From: an uncultured Clostridia bacterium
GTDB lineage: Bacteria; Bacillota; Clostridia; Christensenellales; UBA1242
NCBI GenBank assembly: GCA_947624415.1
Contig: CANQKH010000004.1
Span: forward strand, 1 to 64,000
Length of the DNA: 64,000 bases
Direction: 5' to 3'
Positions within the stretch are counted from its first letter, which is position 1; each line of letters opens with the position of its first letter. The position numbers and the translations under genes were made by a program. The notes under the pieces were generated by a model. That model was not told where the DNA came from. It ran no database searches and worked only from the letters and a program-made list of their open reading frames with translations. Shown here one piece after another: positions 9,366 through 19,939 of the stretch.

Positions 9366-10070
9366 ATGAAGGTAGAGAATATTTTAGAATATCAAAAATT
9401 AGATGTTGAGCTTTATAAAATAGAAAAGCAGATTAATGAAAATCCCAATAAAAAGATGGCAGAACAATTACATGAAAATATGAGAGTTGCCCAGGCACGC
9501 TCAGTCAAATTAGAAGAAAAAGCAAAAGAATTGTTAAATGAAATTGATAAAGTCAAGAAACAATGCAAAATACAAGAAGACAAATTAAATGAATTTTTAT
9601 CGATGAATGTCGAAAAAATGAGCAAAACTGATGTCGAAAAATTGAGCAACCTAAAAGATAAATTAAATCAAAATTTAACTATTTTAGAGAAGAATTTGAC
9701 AACGCTTGCGGAGAATATGAATGCAGTATTGGCCGATTTTAACAAAACAATAAAAACTTTTAATAATGCAAGAGATGAATATGCAAAAAGAAAAAATGCT
9801 TATGAAACAGAAATAAAAAAGATTGAAAAAGACAAATTAGAGATAAATAAGCGTTTATCACAAATAGCATTATCGGTAGATGTTGAAATAATGGAGGCAT
9901 ATAGAAAAAAGAGGAGTGAAAAGGTTTTCCCTGTTTTAGTTCCATTAAAAGGAAAATTTTGTGGTGGTTGCAATACAGAATTACCGCTAGCCATACTTAC
10001 CAATTTGAGTAAGGATGGCATCACTACGTGTGAGCATTGTCGAAGGCTTGTATACAATACTCAGCAATAA
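9366..10070 (+). CDS. Coiled-coil protein with C-terminal zinc ribbon (C4-type, DUF164-like)
   Basis: The first 180 or so residues are a long antiparallel-type coiled coil rich in Lys, Glu and Asn. The C-terminus holds a four-cysteine zinc ribbon, CGGCN...CEHCRR. This architecture is the widespread zinc-ribbon family often found beside the dnaG/rpoD or dinG genes. Its function in Firmicutes is not settled; related proteins have been linked to nucleic-acid or RNA-processing roles. It follows rpoD by 11 nt with a strong AAAAGGAGGGG site and ends the operon. Confidence 0.8.
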   Translation: MKVENILEYQKLDVELYKIEKQINENPNKKMAEQLHENMRVAQARSVKLEEKAKELLNEIDKVKKQCKIQEDKLNEFLSMNVEKMSKTDVEKLSNLKDKLNQNLTILEKNLTTLAENMNAVLADFNKTIKTFNNARDEYAKRKNAYETEIKKIEKDKLEINKRLSQIALSVDVEIMEAYRKKRSEKVFPVLVPLKGKFCGGCNTELPLAILTNLSKDGITTCEHCRRLVYNTQQ

Positions 10071-10142
10071 ACAATAGTTATTGTAGTATGTATGTTATAC
10101 AACATACAATATATACAAAATTTAAGAAATTTAAATAAAAAT

Positions 10143-10180
10143 GGCATTATATTATTTTTAATCGTATAATGTCTTTTTTT
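10143..10180 (+). terminator. terminator of the dnaG-rpoD operon
   Basis: GGCATTATA pairs with TATAATGTC (one G-U pair) and is followed by a run of seven T. It lies in the 182-bp gap before recJ. Confidence 0.7.
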
Positions 10181-10252
10181 ATTTTTTATCGAAAATCACT
10201 TGCCTAATGCTTTTGAATTTAATATAATTAAAGCATAAGAAGGCAAAAGGCA

Positions 10253-12643
10253 ATGATTTTAAAGAAGTTTTTTAATAAAGACGCCGATAAAGCCAAAGAA
10301 TTTTCGGATAAGTTTAATTTATCTTCAAGAATTTGCGAACTTATATTATCAAGAGGGGTAAACAACGAAGAAGAGTTTGAAGAATATCTTAATCCTAAAA
10401 GATTGAATGATCCCTTCAAATTAAATGGTATGCGTGAACTTGTTGATAGAGTAAAACTTGCAAAAGAACTTAAAGATAAGGTCTTAATCTTTGGCGATTA
10501 TGATGTTGACGGTGTCAGTGCCACAGCAATAATGCTTAAAACGTTGGCACAATTTGGAATAAAAGCAGAATATTATCTACCTAATCGATATATCGATGGG
10601 TATGGATTAACGAACGCAGTTATAGATAAGGTGAATGATATGTATAGTCCAAATCTTATCATCACAGTTGACTGTGGCATTTCTTGTGCAAATGAAGTAG
10701 AGTATGCTAAAAGTCTAGGAATTGAGGTTATTGTAACTGACCATCATGAGATTCCAGACGTTATACCAAACACAATAGTTGTAAATGCAAAACTAGATAA
10801 TCAGGAGTATCCTTTTAAGGAGTTATGCGGAACTGGCGTGGCTTATAAATTTGCGGAGGCATTGCTTGGAAGGGAGGAAGCAGAACAATATCTTCCTATA
10901 GCAGGAATTGCAACAATTGTAGACATTGTCCCATTAAAAGATGAAAACAGGACAATAGTTGCTAGAGGGTTAAGTCTTTGCGAAAAATATTTGCCTATAG
11001 GGCTTAAAATGATGTTTAAGGAATATGGGATTAACATTAAAAATCCAAGTTCCACAAATATTTCATTTAAGGTTGGACCTAAGCTTAATGCATCAGGAAG
11101 AATGGGAGATGCTGCCGATTCTTTAAAGATTTATATGGAGACAGATCCTGTTATTATCAAAACTTATTTAAGTAAAATTAAAAAACATAATCTAAAGAGG
11201 CAAGAACTTTGCAATAAGATTTACGATGATTGTGAAAAAGCACTTAAGAGAATAGATTTAAAAAATCAAAGAGTGATTACTTTAGCATCTAGTAAATGGG
11301 ACAAGGGTGTTTTGGGTATTGTTTGCTCGCGACTAGTCGAAAAGTATCACAAACCAACATTTTTATTTGTTAAAGAAGGAGATATTCTAAGTGGCTCGGG
11401 TAGAAGTATTGATGATATAAATATTCACGAATTACTTTCATCATTAAAAGACATTCTCGTTACTTTTGGTGGACATTCAATGGCTGCGGGACTTTCGTTA
11501 AAATTGGAAAATTATAATTTATTTTCGCAAAAAATTAATGCATTTGCATCCAGCAAGATCAACGATTCTGTCTTTATGCCAATAGAATATTACGATCAAG
11601 AAATTGACGAAGAGGATTTAAATGAAGACTTTTTAAAGGAACTCTCATTATTAGAGCCGGTTGGTTGTGGAAATCCAAGACCTCGTTTCAAGATTACAAC
11701 ACAAGAATTGGAAATAAAACCATTAAAGAAAACTCCTCAACATGCTTATTTTTATATTGGGAAATTAAAATTAATATATTTTAATTATGTTGAAAATTTA
11801 ATAAAATTTGATTTCTCAAGGCAAAAAACATTTATTTTTGAGTTGGATTCTGATTCAACAAACGGAACAATTGTTCAATTTGATGGTGGTAGTTTTATAG
11901 TAGAAGATGCGTATAAGAAGTTAAATGCGATTGAATTAAATCAATTAAATATAGATGATAACGGTGATGCAAAATTTAATTATTATCCACAAAGTGAACT
12001 GGCAAATTTTGTTGGAGGAACTTCAAATACAGTTTTTGGGACTTGCTTTGTTACTTATTCATGTTTTGAATATGTAAATTTTTGTCAGCAATATGATACA
12101 AAGGGATTGTATTATTTTGGATTTTACGATTCTAATGTTTTGGGTTATAATTCAATATTGCTTTCACCGAGAGGGCTTGATTGGGCAAAAAACTTTTCTA
12201 AAATTGTGTTTTTGTCGCCTGTTTTAAATTTTAATTTCGTTGCGAAATTAAATAAAATTACAAGTGCAGAAATTTATATTCCTATAGAAAAGGTTGCAGA
12301 TGCAAGAAAGTTTAGTGGAATTGACCTATCAAGGGAGGTATTTGGCTGCATTTTTAAAGCACTTTGCAAATATAACGAAAAGAATATAAGAAATATTTTT
12401 GAACTTTATGATAAATGCGAGTTTGAAGATATATCTTTCTTTACATTTTATGCAGCGTTGCTTGTTTTTAGCGAATTAGGATTTATAGAATTTACCGAAA
12501 CAGATATTTTAAGACTTAAAATAAATAAAGACAAGAAAAGTGAATTGTCTCAATCTAAAATTTATAATGAAATTTTAAAATTAAAAGAATCTTTGCATGG
12601 GGAGGTGAATGGTGCAAGAAATGAACCTCAATCTAAAAAATAA
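10253..12643 (+). CDS. recJ: Single-stranded-DNA-specific exonuclease RecJ
   Basis: A 796-residue 5'-3' ssDNA exonuclease of the DHH superfamily used in recombination and repair. Motif I is LIFGDYDVDGVSATA, motif II TVDCGIS, motif III TDHHEIPD, and the DHHA1 part carries FGGHSMAAGLS. The roughly 250-residue C-terminal extension matches the longer Firmicutes form and is divergent. It heads the recJ-relA-hemZ operon: relA begins 35 nt inside its 3' end. Only a weak ribosome site (AAGGCAAAAGGCA) precedes the ATG. Confidence 0.95.
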   Translation: MILKKFFNKDADKAKEFSDKFNLSSRICELILSRGVNNEEEFEEYLNPKRLNDPFKLNGMRELVDRVKLAKELKDKVLIFGDYDVDGVSATAIMLKTLAQFGIKAEYYLPNRYIDGYGLTNAVIDKVNDMYSPNLIITVDCGISCANEVEYAKSLGIEVIVTDHHEIPDVIPNTIVVNAKLDNQEYPFKELCGTGVAYKFAEALLGREEAEQYLPIAGIATIVDIVPLKDENRTIVARGLSLCEKYLPIGLKMMFKEYGINIKNPSSTNISFKVGPKLNASGRMGDAADSLKIYMETDPVIIKTYLSKIKKHNLKRQELCNKIYDDCEKALKRIDLKNQRVITLASSKWDKGVLGIVCSRLVEKYHKPTFLFVKEGDILSGSGRSIDDINIHELLSSLKDILVTFGGHSMAAGLSLKLENYNLFSQKINAFASSKINDSVFMPIEYYDQEIDEEDLNEDFLKELSLLEPVGCGNPRPRFKITTQELEIKPLKKTPQHAYFYIGKLKLIYFNYVENLIKFDFSRQKTFIFELDSDSTNGTIVQFDGGSFIVEDAYKKLNAIELNQLNIDDNGDAKFNYYPQSELANFVGGTSNTVFGTCFVTYSCFEYVNFCQQYDTKGLYYFGFYDSNVLGYNSILLSPRGLDWAKNFSKIVFLSPVLNFNFVAKLNKITSAEIYIPIEKVADARKFSGIDLSREVFGCIFKALCKYNEKNIRNIFELYDKCEFEDISFFTFYAALLVFSELGFIEFTETDILRLKINKDKKSELSQSKIYNEILKLKESLHGEVNGARNEPQSKK

Positions 12644-14711
12644 AGTATATGAATGTTTTTCATTTGATGAAAACGAAAAAAAAATTATTGAAGAAGCATT
12701 AAATTGCGATTTAAATTGGGCGAGAGTTTTCAAAATAGTTAGCTTAATTGTCGACATGAAGTTAGATAAAAATTCTTGTATAGCATTTTTAGTGTATCAA
12801 TTTTATAAAGTTAAAAGTGTTGAAGGGGACGAGTTGGCAAAAAGATTGTCATTAGAGCAGCAAGAGATGTATAATGATTTTAAAACGATAAAGGATATTA
12901 ACAGGTTAACGAAAAGTGAAGAAATTGAAGATATAAAAAGAATGTTTATAGTTATGAGCAGAGATTTGCGTATTGTCATTATTAAGATGTTTGGAATCTA
13001 TTATGACATCGCAAGCCTTGAAAATCCTTTAACAGAAGAGCAAAAGCTTTTTGTTAAGCAAGTAAAAGATATCCATGTTCCTTTGTCTGAACGTTTGGGA
13101 CTTGACAAGTTAAAGCAAAACTTATACGATAATGTTATTCGTTTAGAGCATCCAAATGAATATGCAAGATTGAAAAAAACAATAGAAAGCGAGCAAGAGG
13201 AGAATAGTAAACAGCTTGAATTGACAAAGACTAAAATCCAGAAAATTTTAGATGAAATGCATATTAATGGAGAAATTTTAAGCAGAATTAAGCATATTTC
13301 ATCAATTTTTAATAAATTACACAATAAAAACCTAACCTTGAATCAAATTTATGATATTTTAGCTATGAGGGTGATTGTAAATAATATTGAAGAATGTTAT
13401 GCTGTTTTGGGGCGTATACATGGTATATATAAACCTATGATAGGTCGCGTGAAAGACTATATTGCGAACCCAAAGCCCAATGGCTATCAGTCTTTGCACA
13501 CAACTATAATAGTGGAAAATCAGCATCCGCTTGAAGTGCAAATAAGAACGGTGGAAATGAATCGCGAGGCAGAGTATGGTGTTTATTCCCACTGGTTGTA
13601 TAAAGAAAAAAAATCAAAACAAGATGCATTTGATCAAAAAATGACATGGTTTAGGCAAACGATTGACAATGCCAAGAATATGTCAAACGAAGATTTTATT
13701 GAAACTTTAAAAAGTGATTTATACGAAGGATTGTTGCTTGTCCAAACACCAATGGGTAAAGTGCTTGAATTTCCTGCAGGGTCAACTATAATTGATTTTG
13801 CTTATGCAATACACTCTGATGTTGGAAATAGGTGTGTAGGTGCAAAAATAAATGGACAATTAAAACCATTTACAACCACATTACATAATGGGGATATTGT
13901 TGAAATAATCACAAATCCTCATTCAAAAGGACCTTCTAGAGATTGGTTAAAGTTTGTTAAAACTGCAAGTGCTAGAAGCAAAATAAAGGCATTTTTTAAA
14001 AATGAGTTGAAAGATGAAAACATAAAATTAGGCAAGTCAATGTTTAATCAAGCAATGATGGATAGAGGATATAACTCAAATCAACTTCTTTCATCTAAAA
14101 TTTTAGAACAAATTTTTAAAAAATATAATTTAGAATCTCTTGAAGAACTCTATGCTTCAATAGGGTCAGGGTCGTTATCTGCTGGCCAAGTTTTATCTCG
14201 CTTTATCATGATATATAATAACGAAAATAAACAATTACCAAAACTTGATAACGTTGTTCATTTAAAAAGAAACAAAGAGGGCGTGCTAATTGATGGCGAT
14301 AGTGGAATGATGGTTCGTTTTGCTCGTTGCTGTTCTCCAATAGAAGGCGATGATATTATAGGATATATAAGTAGAGGTAGAGGAGTTACAATTCATAGAA
14401 CAAATTGTCCTAATTTGGATTATCTCGAAAAAGAAAGGTTGATTGACGCACAGTGGCAAATTAAGGAAGATGCATCATTTACTGCGAACATTAAGGTTAT
14501 TGCAATAAAGTCGGATAATAATATTGGTAGACTTACAAATTTAATAACAGGTTTGAAAATAAATATAAAAGGGTTTGATGCCAAAGATATTGGCGAAAAT
14601 TTCCTATGCACGCTTGTAGTTGAAGTTAAGAATAAATCAGAACTCGAAAGTGCAATAAATTCAATACGAAATATGAAAAATGTTACTAATGTTTATAGGA
14701 GTGAGAGATGA
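12609..14711 (+). CDS. relA: RelA/SpoT family (p)ppGpp synthetase with degenerate HD hydrolase domain
   Basis: This 700-residue long Rel protein makes the stringent-response alarmone. The synthetase is intact: YDILAMRVIV, the RVKD loop in GRVKDYIANPKPNGYQSLH, and the catalytic Glu in LEVQIRT. TGS (VLEFPAGSTIIDFAYAIHS), a Cys-rich linker (RFARCCSP) and a C-terminal ACT domain follow. The N-terminal HD hydrolase region has lost its metal-binding signatures: the expected LLHD-ED segment reads FLVYQFYKV and the KLADRLHN segment reads KMFGIYYD. It is therefore predicted to be synthesis-only. GGAGG lies 3 nt before the ATG at 12609 and 6 nt before the GTG at 12612, so the start could be either. It is co-operonic with recJ and hemZ. 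Confidence 0.92.
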   Translation: MVQEMNLNLKNKVYECFSFDENEKKIIEEALNCDLNWARVFKIVSLIVDMKLDKNSCIAFLVYQFYKVKSVEGDELAKRLSLEQQEMYNDFKTIKDINRLTKSEEIEDIKRMFIVMSRDLRIVIIKMFGIYYDIASLENPLTEEQKLFVKQVKDIHVPLSERLGLDKLKQNLYDNVIRLEHPNEYARLKKTIESEQEENSKQLELTKTKIQKILDEMHINGEILSRIKHISSIFNKLHNKNLTLNQIYDILAMRVIVNNIEECYAVLGRIHGIYKPMIGRVKDYIANPKPNGYQSLHTTIIVENQHPLEVQIRTVEMNREAEYGVYSHWLYKEKKSKQDAFDQKMTWFRQTIDNAKNMSNEDFIETLKSDLYEGLLLVQTPMGKVLEFPAGSTIIDFAYAIHSDVGNRCVGAKINGQLKPFTTTLHNGDIVEIITNPHSKGPSRDWLKFVKTASARSKIKAFFKNELKDENIKLGKSMFNQAMMDRGYNSNQLLSSKILEQIFKKYNLESLEELYASIGSGSLSAGQVLSRFIMIYNNENKQLPKLDNVVHLKRNKEGVLIDGDSGMMVRFARCCSPIEGDDIIGYISRGRGVTIHRTNCPNLDYLEKERLIDAQWQIKEDASFTANIKVIAIKSDNNIGRLTNLITGLKINIKGFDAKDIGENFLCTLVVEVKNKSELESAINSIRNMKNVTNVYRSER

Positions 14712-16105
14712 CAATTCAGTCCAACGTAGATGATTACATTATCGAAATGCAAGACCTTATTAAATTATTTGCTATTGATAATCAGGATTTAATAATTCAT
14801 GAAGAAGTATCAAATGGAGAGTTGTATGTTGAGAACTTTAAAATTATAAACCCTTTAAAAAGTAAGGAATTTAGTTATGAATTTATAACAGAAAAGGAGT
14901 TAAGTGATTTAAGAAAAAAGTCTATAAGAAAACGAAGGGTAAAAAATTACCTTTATGAAATCATTTCAAATGAATATAGTATAAAATTACCGTGGGGCTC
15001 TTTAACTGGTGTTCGTCCAACCAAATTTGCAAGAGATTTAGTTGCATATGGCGAGGCAAAGGAGCATACTATACCAGAAATTATGGCAAGGGATTATTTT
15101 GTTGACGTTGAAAAAGCCAGGCTTGTCGGTAAAATAATTAAAAACCAAAGGGGCATAATTCGAAATGATAACCTTGTTGATATTTATGTGAATATTCCAA
15201 TATGTCCAACAAGATGTAGATACTGTTCGTTTATATCAAATGAATTGGCAAGGGTAAAAGATAAGGTTGATGTTTATTTGGATTGCTTAATAAAAGAAAT
15301 TAATTGTATTAAAGATATTATAAAGAGAAAATCGTATATTGTCCGAAATGTTTATATTGGAGGAGGAACGCCTTCTGTTCTTTCTGCAGAACAATTAGAT
15401 AGACTTTTAGAAGCACTGCGTTTTCCAGTTAATGAATTTACAGTTGAGTGTGGGCGTCCAGACACCATAACTGAGGAGAAATTGGATGTTTTAAAAAATC
15501 ATGGAGTAACTAGAATTTCAATAAATCCACAAACTTTTTGTGAGGCAACATTAAAAAGAATAGGAAGGAAACAAAAAAATCTTCAAGTTTTAAATGCTTA
15601 TTCAATGGCACTAGAAAAAGATTTTATTGTAAATATGGATGTTATAGCTGGATTACCTGGCGAAAAATTGGGGATTTTTAAAAGAACCATTAAAACACTG
15701 CTTGAATTATATCCTCATAACATTACAGTCCACACTTTGTCAATAAAAAATGGTGCATTATTAAAAAACGACAAAATAGAAGACAAAGATGTTGTCAAGA
15801 TGATCGATTTTGCAGAAAATGAACTTGCAAAAAACGGGTATCATCCATATTATATTTATAGACAGAAAAATCAACTTAAAGGTTTGGAAAATGTAGGGTA
15901 TTATCGCGATGAATTCCTTTGTATGTTTAATGTGGAAAGCATGGAAGAAACAAACAGCATTTTGGGTGTCGGAGCGGGTGCAATAAGTAAAAGAATTTTC
16001 AACTTAGAAAACCGAATAGAGAGGCAGGCTAATGTGAAATTTATTGAGGATTATATTCAAAGAATTGATGAAATGATTGAAAAGAAAAAAGAATTTTATA
16101 TTTAA
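14708..16105 (+). CDS. hemZ: Radical SAM coproporphyrinogen dehydrogenase-like protein HemZ
   Basis: A 465-residue radical SAM protein of the HemN/HemZ group. The 4Fe-4S-binding CxxxCxxC is CPTRCRYC, preceded by the family phrase IYVNIPI. The YIGGGTPS segment and the ECGRPDTIT segment are typical. HemZ proteins are annotated as oxygen-independent coproporphyrinogen III dehydrogenases, but no other haem genes are near and many HemN relatives do other chemistry, so the substrate is uncertain. The ATG overlaps the relA stop (ATGA). The relA-hemZ linkage is common in Clostridia. Confidence 0.88.
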   Translation: MTIQSNVDDYIIEMQDLIKLFAIDNQDLIIHEEVSNGELYVENFKIINPLKSKEFSYEFITEKELSDLRKKSIRKRRVKNYLYEIISNEYSIKLPWGSLTGVRPTKFARDLVAYGEAKEHTIPEIMARDYFVDVEKARLVGKIIKNQRGIIRNDNLVDIYVNIPICPTRCRYCSFISNELARVKDKVDVYLDCLIKEINCIKDIIKRKSYIVRNVYIGGGTPSVLSAEQLDRLLEALRFPVNEFTVECGRPDTITEEKLDVLKNHGVTRISINPQTFCEATLKRIGRKQKNLQVLNAYSMALEKDFIVNMDVIAGLPGEKLGIFKRTIKTLLELYPHNITVHTLSIKNGALLKNDKIEDKDVVKMIDFAENELAKNGYHPYYIYRQKNQLKGLENVGYYRDEFLCMFNVESMEETNSILGVGAGAISKRIFNLENRIERQANVKFIEDYIQRIDEMIEKKKEFYI

Positions 16106-16128
16106 TTTAAAAAATATTAAAAATTTTA

Positions 16129-16157
16129 TAGACTTTTAAATAAATTTATGTTATACT
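16129..16157 (+). promoter_or_regulatory. sigma-A promoter of rpsO
   Basis: TAGACT and TATACT are separated by 17 nt, which places transcription start just before the rpsO leader. Confidence 0.7.
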
Positions 16158-16164
16158 TAACAAG

Positions 16165-16235
16165 TCGATTATCCTTTTACGCAGCATTTAGAAACCTTCT
16201 GACTTCTTGCTTCGTTAAAGGAATTAATTTAAAAT
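16165..16235 (+). promoter_or_regulatory. Probable S15 autoregulatory leader of rpsO
   Basis: The rpsO 5' leader contains TCCTTTTACG (16172-16181), which pairs with CGTTAAAGGA (16213-16222) over 10 positions with one mismatch. The stem encloses CCTTCTGACTTCTTG. It resembles the Gram-positive S15 leaders in which S15 represses its own translation; the match is from memory of the general form. The stem closes just ahead of AGGAGG of rpsO. Confidence 0.55.
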
Positions 16236-16247
16236 AGGAGGAAAAAT

Positions 16248-16508
16248 ATGGAAAAGAAAGAGATTATTGAGAAATTTAAGTTATCTGAAAATGATACAGG
16301 TTCAGTTCAAGTTCAAATTGCTCTTTTAACTGAAAGAATAAATCACTTAAACGAACACTTAAAAACTCATAAAAAAGACAACCATTCACGACGTGGACTT
16401 TTACAAATGGTTGGTAAGAGAAAGGGTTTCTTGCTTTATCTTAAAGAAAAAGATATTGAAGCTTATAGAAATCTTACTAAAGAACTCAAAATAAGAGATG
16501 TTAAATAA
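16248..16508 (+). CDS. rpsO: 30S ribosomal protein S15
   Basis: An 86-residue primary 16S rRNA-binding protein of the small subunit platform. The conserved segments [40 protein letters not shown] and LLYLKEKD are all present. It has a strong AGGAGG site, a structured leader and its own terminator, and sits just before pnp, the usual rpsO-pnp pairing. Confidence 0.98.
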   Translation: MEKKEIIEKFKLSENDTGSVQVQIALLTERINHLNEHLKTHKKDNHSRRGLLQMVGKRKGFLLYLKEKDIEAYRNLTKELKIRDVK

Positions 16509-16515
16509 TAAAATA

Positions 16516-16540
16516 GGGAGGGCTTTTTGCTCCCTTTTTT
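16516..16540 (+). terminator. intrinsic terminator between rpsO and pnp
   Basis: GGGAG pairs with CTCCC across a 9-nt loop and is followed by six T. It may attenuate rather than stop transcription, since pnp begins 26 nt later. Confidence 0.75.
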
Positions 16541-16565
16541 AAAGTTTATATAAAGGAGATATTTT

Positions 16566-18725
16566 ATGAAAGAAGATGCAAAAATTTATCAAGTTGAAAT
16601 TGGTGGAAAAACAGTTACATTCGAAACGGGAAGATTATGTGAACAATCAAATGGTTCATGTCTTGTAAGATGTGGTGAAACAGTCGTTATGGTTAATGTA
16701 ACCATGTCGAAAGAACCTAGACCTGGAATTGATTTCTTTCCATTGTCTGTCGATTTCGAAGAAAAAATGTATTCTGTTGGAAAGATTCCGGGTGGATTTA
16801 AGAAAAGAGAAACTAGACCTTCCGACAAAGCAATACTTACCTCTAGACTAATAGATAGACCTTTAAGACCTTTATTTCCAAAGGGTTTTTATCATGATGT
16901 CTGTGTCGTTGCAACGGCATTATCGGTTGATCCAGATGTAGCACCAGAACCTCTTGCTATGTTAGGTTCTAGTTTTGCTTTAACTATTTCCGATATACCT
17001 TTTATGGGGCCAACAGGTTCAGTTCAAGTTGGGCTAGTAGATGGCAAATTTATAATTAATCCAAATGCAGCAGAGAGAGAGGCTTCACTTATGAACTTAA
17101 CTGTTTCTGGAACGGATGAGGCTGTGTTAATGGTTGAAGCTGGTGCGAAAGAAGTTCCAGAAGAGACAATGCTTGATGCAATTATGTTTGCTCATGAAGA
17201 AATTAAGAAAATTGTCGAATTTCAAAAAAGAGTTAAGGCGGAAATTGGAAAGCCTTTATGCGAACATTTAGTTTATGATATTGTGCCAGATGAAATTGAT
17301 AAAGAGGTGCGAGCATATGCAGATGAAAAACTTGATTATGCACTTGACACCTTTGATAGACAGGAAAGACAAGCAAGACAGGATGCTTTGGACGTTGAGG
17401 TAAAAGAACATTTTGCGGAAATTTTCCCAGAAAGCGAAAAATTTATTGGACAAGTCTTGTATAAGATGACAAAAGAAAAGGTAAGGGCAAAAATATTAAA
17501 TCATGGTATTAGACCTGATGGAAGAAAATTAACAGAGATTAGACCTATTTGGTGTGAGGCAGGTGTTCTTCCAAGAACACATGGAAGTGCAATATTTACA
17601 AGAGGACAAACTCAAGTTCTTACAACTTTGACATTAGGAACTGTTTCTGATATGCAAAAACTTGAAGGTCTTGATGATGAAGAGGTAAATCGTTATGTTC
17701 ATCATTATAATATGCCTGCATATGCAACAGGTGAAGCAAGAGGAATAAAAAGCCCTGGCAGAAGAGAAATAGGGCATGGTGCTTTGGCGGAAAGAGCGCT
17801 TGAACCTGTAATACCAAGCGAAGAGGAATTCCCTTATGCACTGCGTTTGGTTTCTGAAGTCCTTTCTTCTAACGGCTCTTCTTCTATGGCATCTGTTTGT
17901 GGCTCTACATTGGCATTGATGGATGGAGGTGTGCCTATTAAAAGACCTGTTGCCGGCATAGCAATGGGATTGATAAAAGACGAAAATTCGAAGCAAGTTG
18001 CCGTTTTATCTGATATTCAAGGGCTTGAAGATTTTCTTGGTGATATGGATTTTAAAGTTACAGGAACAACTGTTGGCGTTACTGCGATTCAAATGGATAT
18101 AAAAATAAAGGGTATCGACAAGGAAATATTAACTACCGCATTGAAACAAGCCAGAGAAGGTAGAATGTTTATTATGAATAAACTTCTCGAAGAGATACCT
18201 GAACCTAGAAAAGAACTTTCCAAATATGCACCTAAAATTATATCATTTAATATTGATCCAGATAAAATTAAAGATGTTATTGGAACTGGCGGAAAGATGA
18301 TTAATAAAATCATTGATGAGACCGGTGTTAAGATTGATATTGATGATGATGGTTTAGTTTTCATTGCTACACAAGATTTGGAAATGGCAGAGAAAGCGAA
18401 AAAGATTATTCTTGGAATAGTTGAAGAAGTTGAAGTTGGTGATGTCTATGACGGAAAGGTTGTTCGCATCATGAATTTTGGTGCTTTTGTAGAGTTTGGT
18501 GGAAACAAGGAAGGAATGATTCACATTTCGAAACTATCAAGAAAAAGAGTGGAAAAAGTTGAAGATGTTGTAAAAATAGGCGACATTGTAGAGGTTGAAG
18601 TTATAAAGATAGATGATAAAGGGCGTATAGATTTAAGAAGACTTGAACCAAAGGTAAATAAGCCTGAGACAAGTGAAAGTTTGCAAGAAAATGAATTGCA
18701 AGAAAGTAAACCTGAGGTTGAGTAA
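16566..18725 (+). CDS. pnp: Polyribonucleotide nucleotidyltransferase (PNPase)
   Basis: A 719-residue 3'-5' phosphorolytic exoribonuclease that works in RNA decay. Two RNase PH-like domains are visible; the first has [20 protein letters not shown] and the second has [10 protein letters not shown]-like [17 protein letters not shown] and the MDGG motif. The KH domain is [20 protein letters not shown] and the S1 domain begins [20 protein letters not shown]. The tail is short and acidic. It has an AAAGGAG site. The stop codon directly abuts the 3' end of the opposing desulfurase gene. Confidence 0.98.
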   Translation: MKEDAKIYQVEIGGKTVTFETGRLCEQSNGSCLVRCGETVVMVNVTMSKEPRPGIDFFPLSVDFEEKMYSVGKIPGGFKKRETRPSDKAILTSRLIDRPLRPLFPKGFYHDVCVVATALSVDPDVAPEPLAMLGSSFALTISDIPFMGPTGSVQVGLVDGKFIINPNAAEREASLMNLTVSGTDEAVLMVEAGAKEVPEETMLDAIMFAHEEIKKIVEFQKRVKAEIGKPLCEHLVYDIVPDEIDKEVRAYADEKLDYALDTFDRQERQARQDALDVEVKEHFAEIFPESEKFIGQVLYKMTKEKVRAKILNHGIRPDGRKLTEIRPIWCEAGVLPRTHGSAIFTRGQTQVLTTLTLGTVSDMQKLEGLDDEEVNRYVHHYNMPAYATGEARGIKSPGRREIGHGALAERALEPVIPSEEEFPYALRLVSEVLSSNGSSSMASVCGSTLALMDGGVPIKRPVAGIAMGLIKDENSKQVAVLSDIQGLEDFLGDMDFKVTGTTVGVTAIQMDIKIKGIDKEILTTALKQAREGRMFIMNKLLEEIPEPRKELSKYAPKIISFNIDPDKIKDVIGTGGKMINKIIDETGVKIDIDDDGLVFIATQDLEMAEKAKKIILGIVEEVEVGDVYDGKVVRIMNFGAFVEFGGNKEGMIHISKLSRKRVEKVEDVVKIGDIVEVEVIKIDDKGRIDLRRLEPKVNKPETSESLQENELQESKPEVE

Positions 18726-19868
18726 TTAAGTATTAGTCAATGATTTACTTAAATGCTTAACTGCAAGAATTAGTTTTTGAATTTCTGTAAATGAATTAAA
18801 ATAAGATATAGAAACACGAATTGCACCTTGTGGTATGGTTTTTAGTGCTTTATGCTTTAATGGAGCACAATGGAAACCTCCGCGGGTGCATATTTCGTAT
18901 TTTTCACTTAAAATACTTGCGACTTCTGAAGAATCTATATCACCAATATTAAATGATAATACTCCAAAAGAATTTTCTGGTTCTGTATATGTTTTTATTC
19001 CAATTTTGTGAAGTTCGAAGTTTAAAAACGTTGTTAAATCATCTATTTTTTCGTTTATTTCACTGAAATTATTTTCAACAAATTCAATTCCTGCTTCTAA
19101 ACCTAATATAAGCGGAGTAGATATTGTTCCACTTTCCAAACGCTCTGGGAATATGTCTGGTTGATAAAGTTCCAAGGAATTAGTTCCCGTTCCTCCAAAT
19201 CTTATTGGTTTTGGCCTAAAATTATCATTCATTACTAGACAACCAATGCTTTGTGGAGCATAGAAGCCCTTGTGTCCTGCAACAGCTAAATAGTCAATAT
19301 TACTTGTTTTTAAATTTATTTTTATATGACCACAGCTTTGTGCTCCATCAACAAGAAATATATAACCTTGTTCCTTGCAAAATTTACCAATTTTATCTAT
19401 TTCGCATATATCACCATTTACGTTAGAGATATGATTACAAATAATCATATATGTTTTTGGTGTAACCTCTTTTTTTATATCATCTAATGTAATACCACCA
19501 CTGTTGTGTTGATAGGCGACTGAATAAGTAATTTTATTGGTGTTTTTTAAGTATTCTAGTGGACGAAGCACAGAATTATGCTCGTTTTCGGTGCAAACTA
19601 TATGTCCGCCTTCTTTTACGCTGCCTAATATTGCTAAGTTTAATGCTTCTGTGCAATTTTGTGTCCAGATAACATTTTCAGGACTGGTAATTCCAAAATG
19701 GTTTGCGACCCTTTCTCGGGCTTCTTCGATTTTAAGGGCGGCTTTTATGCTTGCAATATGTCCACTTCTACCAGGATTAGCAGAATAATGTATAAGGCTG
19801 TCATTTACCGCTTTTATAACCTCTTTGGGTTTTACAAATGTTGTTGCACTATTATCTAAATATATCAT
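18726..19868 (-). CDS. Cysteine desulfurase-family PLP enzyme (class V aminotransferase)
   Basis: This 380-residue PLP enzyme belongs to the SufS/CsdA side of the desulfurase family. The cofactor-binding lysine is in AVAGHKGFYAPQ, and the sulfur-accepting cysteine lies in TRGGFHCAPLKHK, a sequence typical of the Firmicutes subgroup whose neighbours are often DUF3343 or selenium genes. It is divergent from such a DUF3343 gene 71 nt away. The substrate could be cysteine or selenocysteine; sequence alone does not decide. A second, IscS-like desulfurase at 40882 serves thiI. Confidence 0.85.
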   Translation of the reverse strand: MIYLDNSATTFVKPKEVIKAVNDSLIHYSANPGRSGHIASIKAALKIEEARERVANHFGITSPENVIWTQNCTEALNLAILGSVKEGGHIVCTENEHNSVLRPLEYLKNTNKITYSVAYQHNSGGITLDDIKKEVTPKTYMIICNHISNVNGDICEIDKIGKFCKEQGYIFLVDGAQSCGHIKINLKTSNIDYLAVAGHKGFYAPQSIGCLVMNDNFRPKPIRFGGTGTNSLELYQPDIFPERLESGTISTPLILGLEAGIEFVENNFSEINEKIDDLTTFLNFELHKIGIKTYTEPENSFGVLSFNIGDIDSSEVASILSEKYEICTRGGFHCAPLKHKALKTIPQGAIRVSISYFNSFTEIQKLILAVKHLSKSLTNT

Positions 19869-19939
19869 TTATAAACATTCCTTTATAATTACAATATAAT
19901 GTAAAAGGGGGATTTTTGTGCAAGAAAGGGAGGTTTTTT

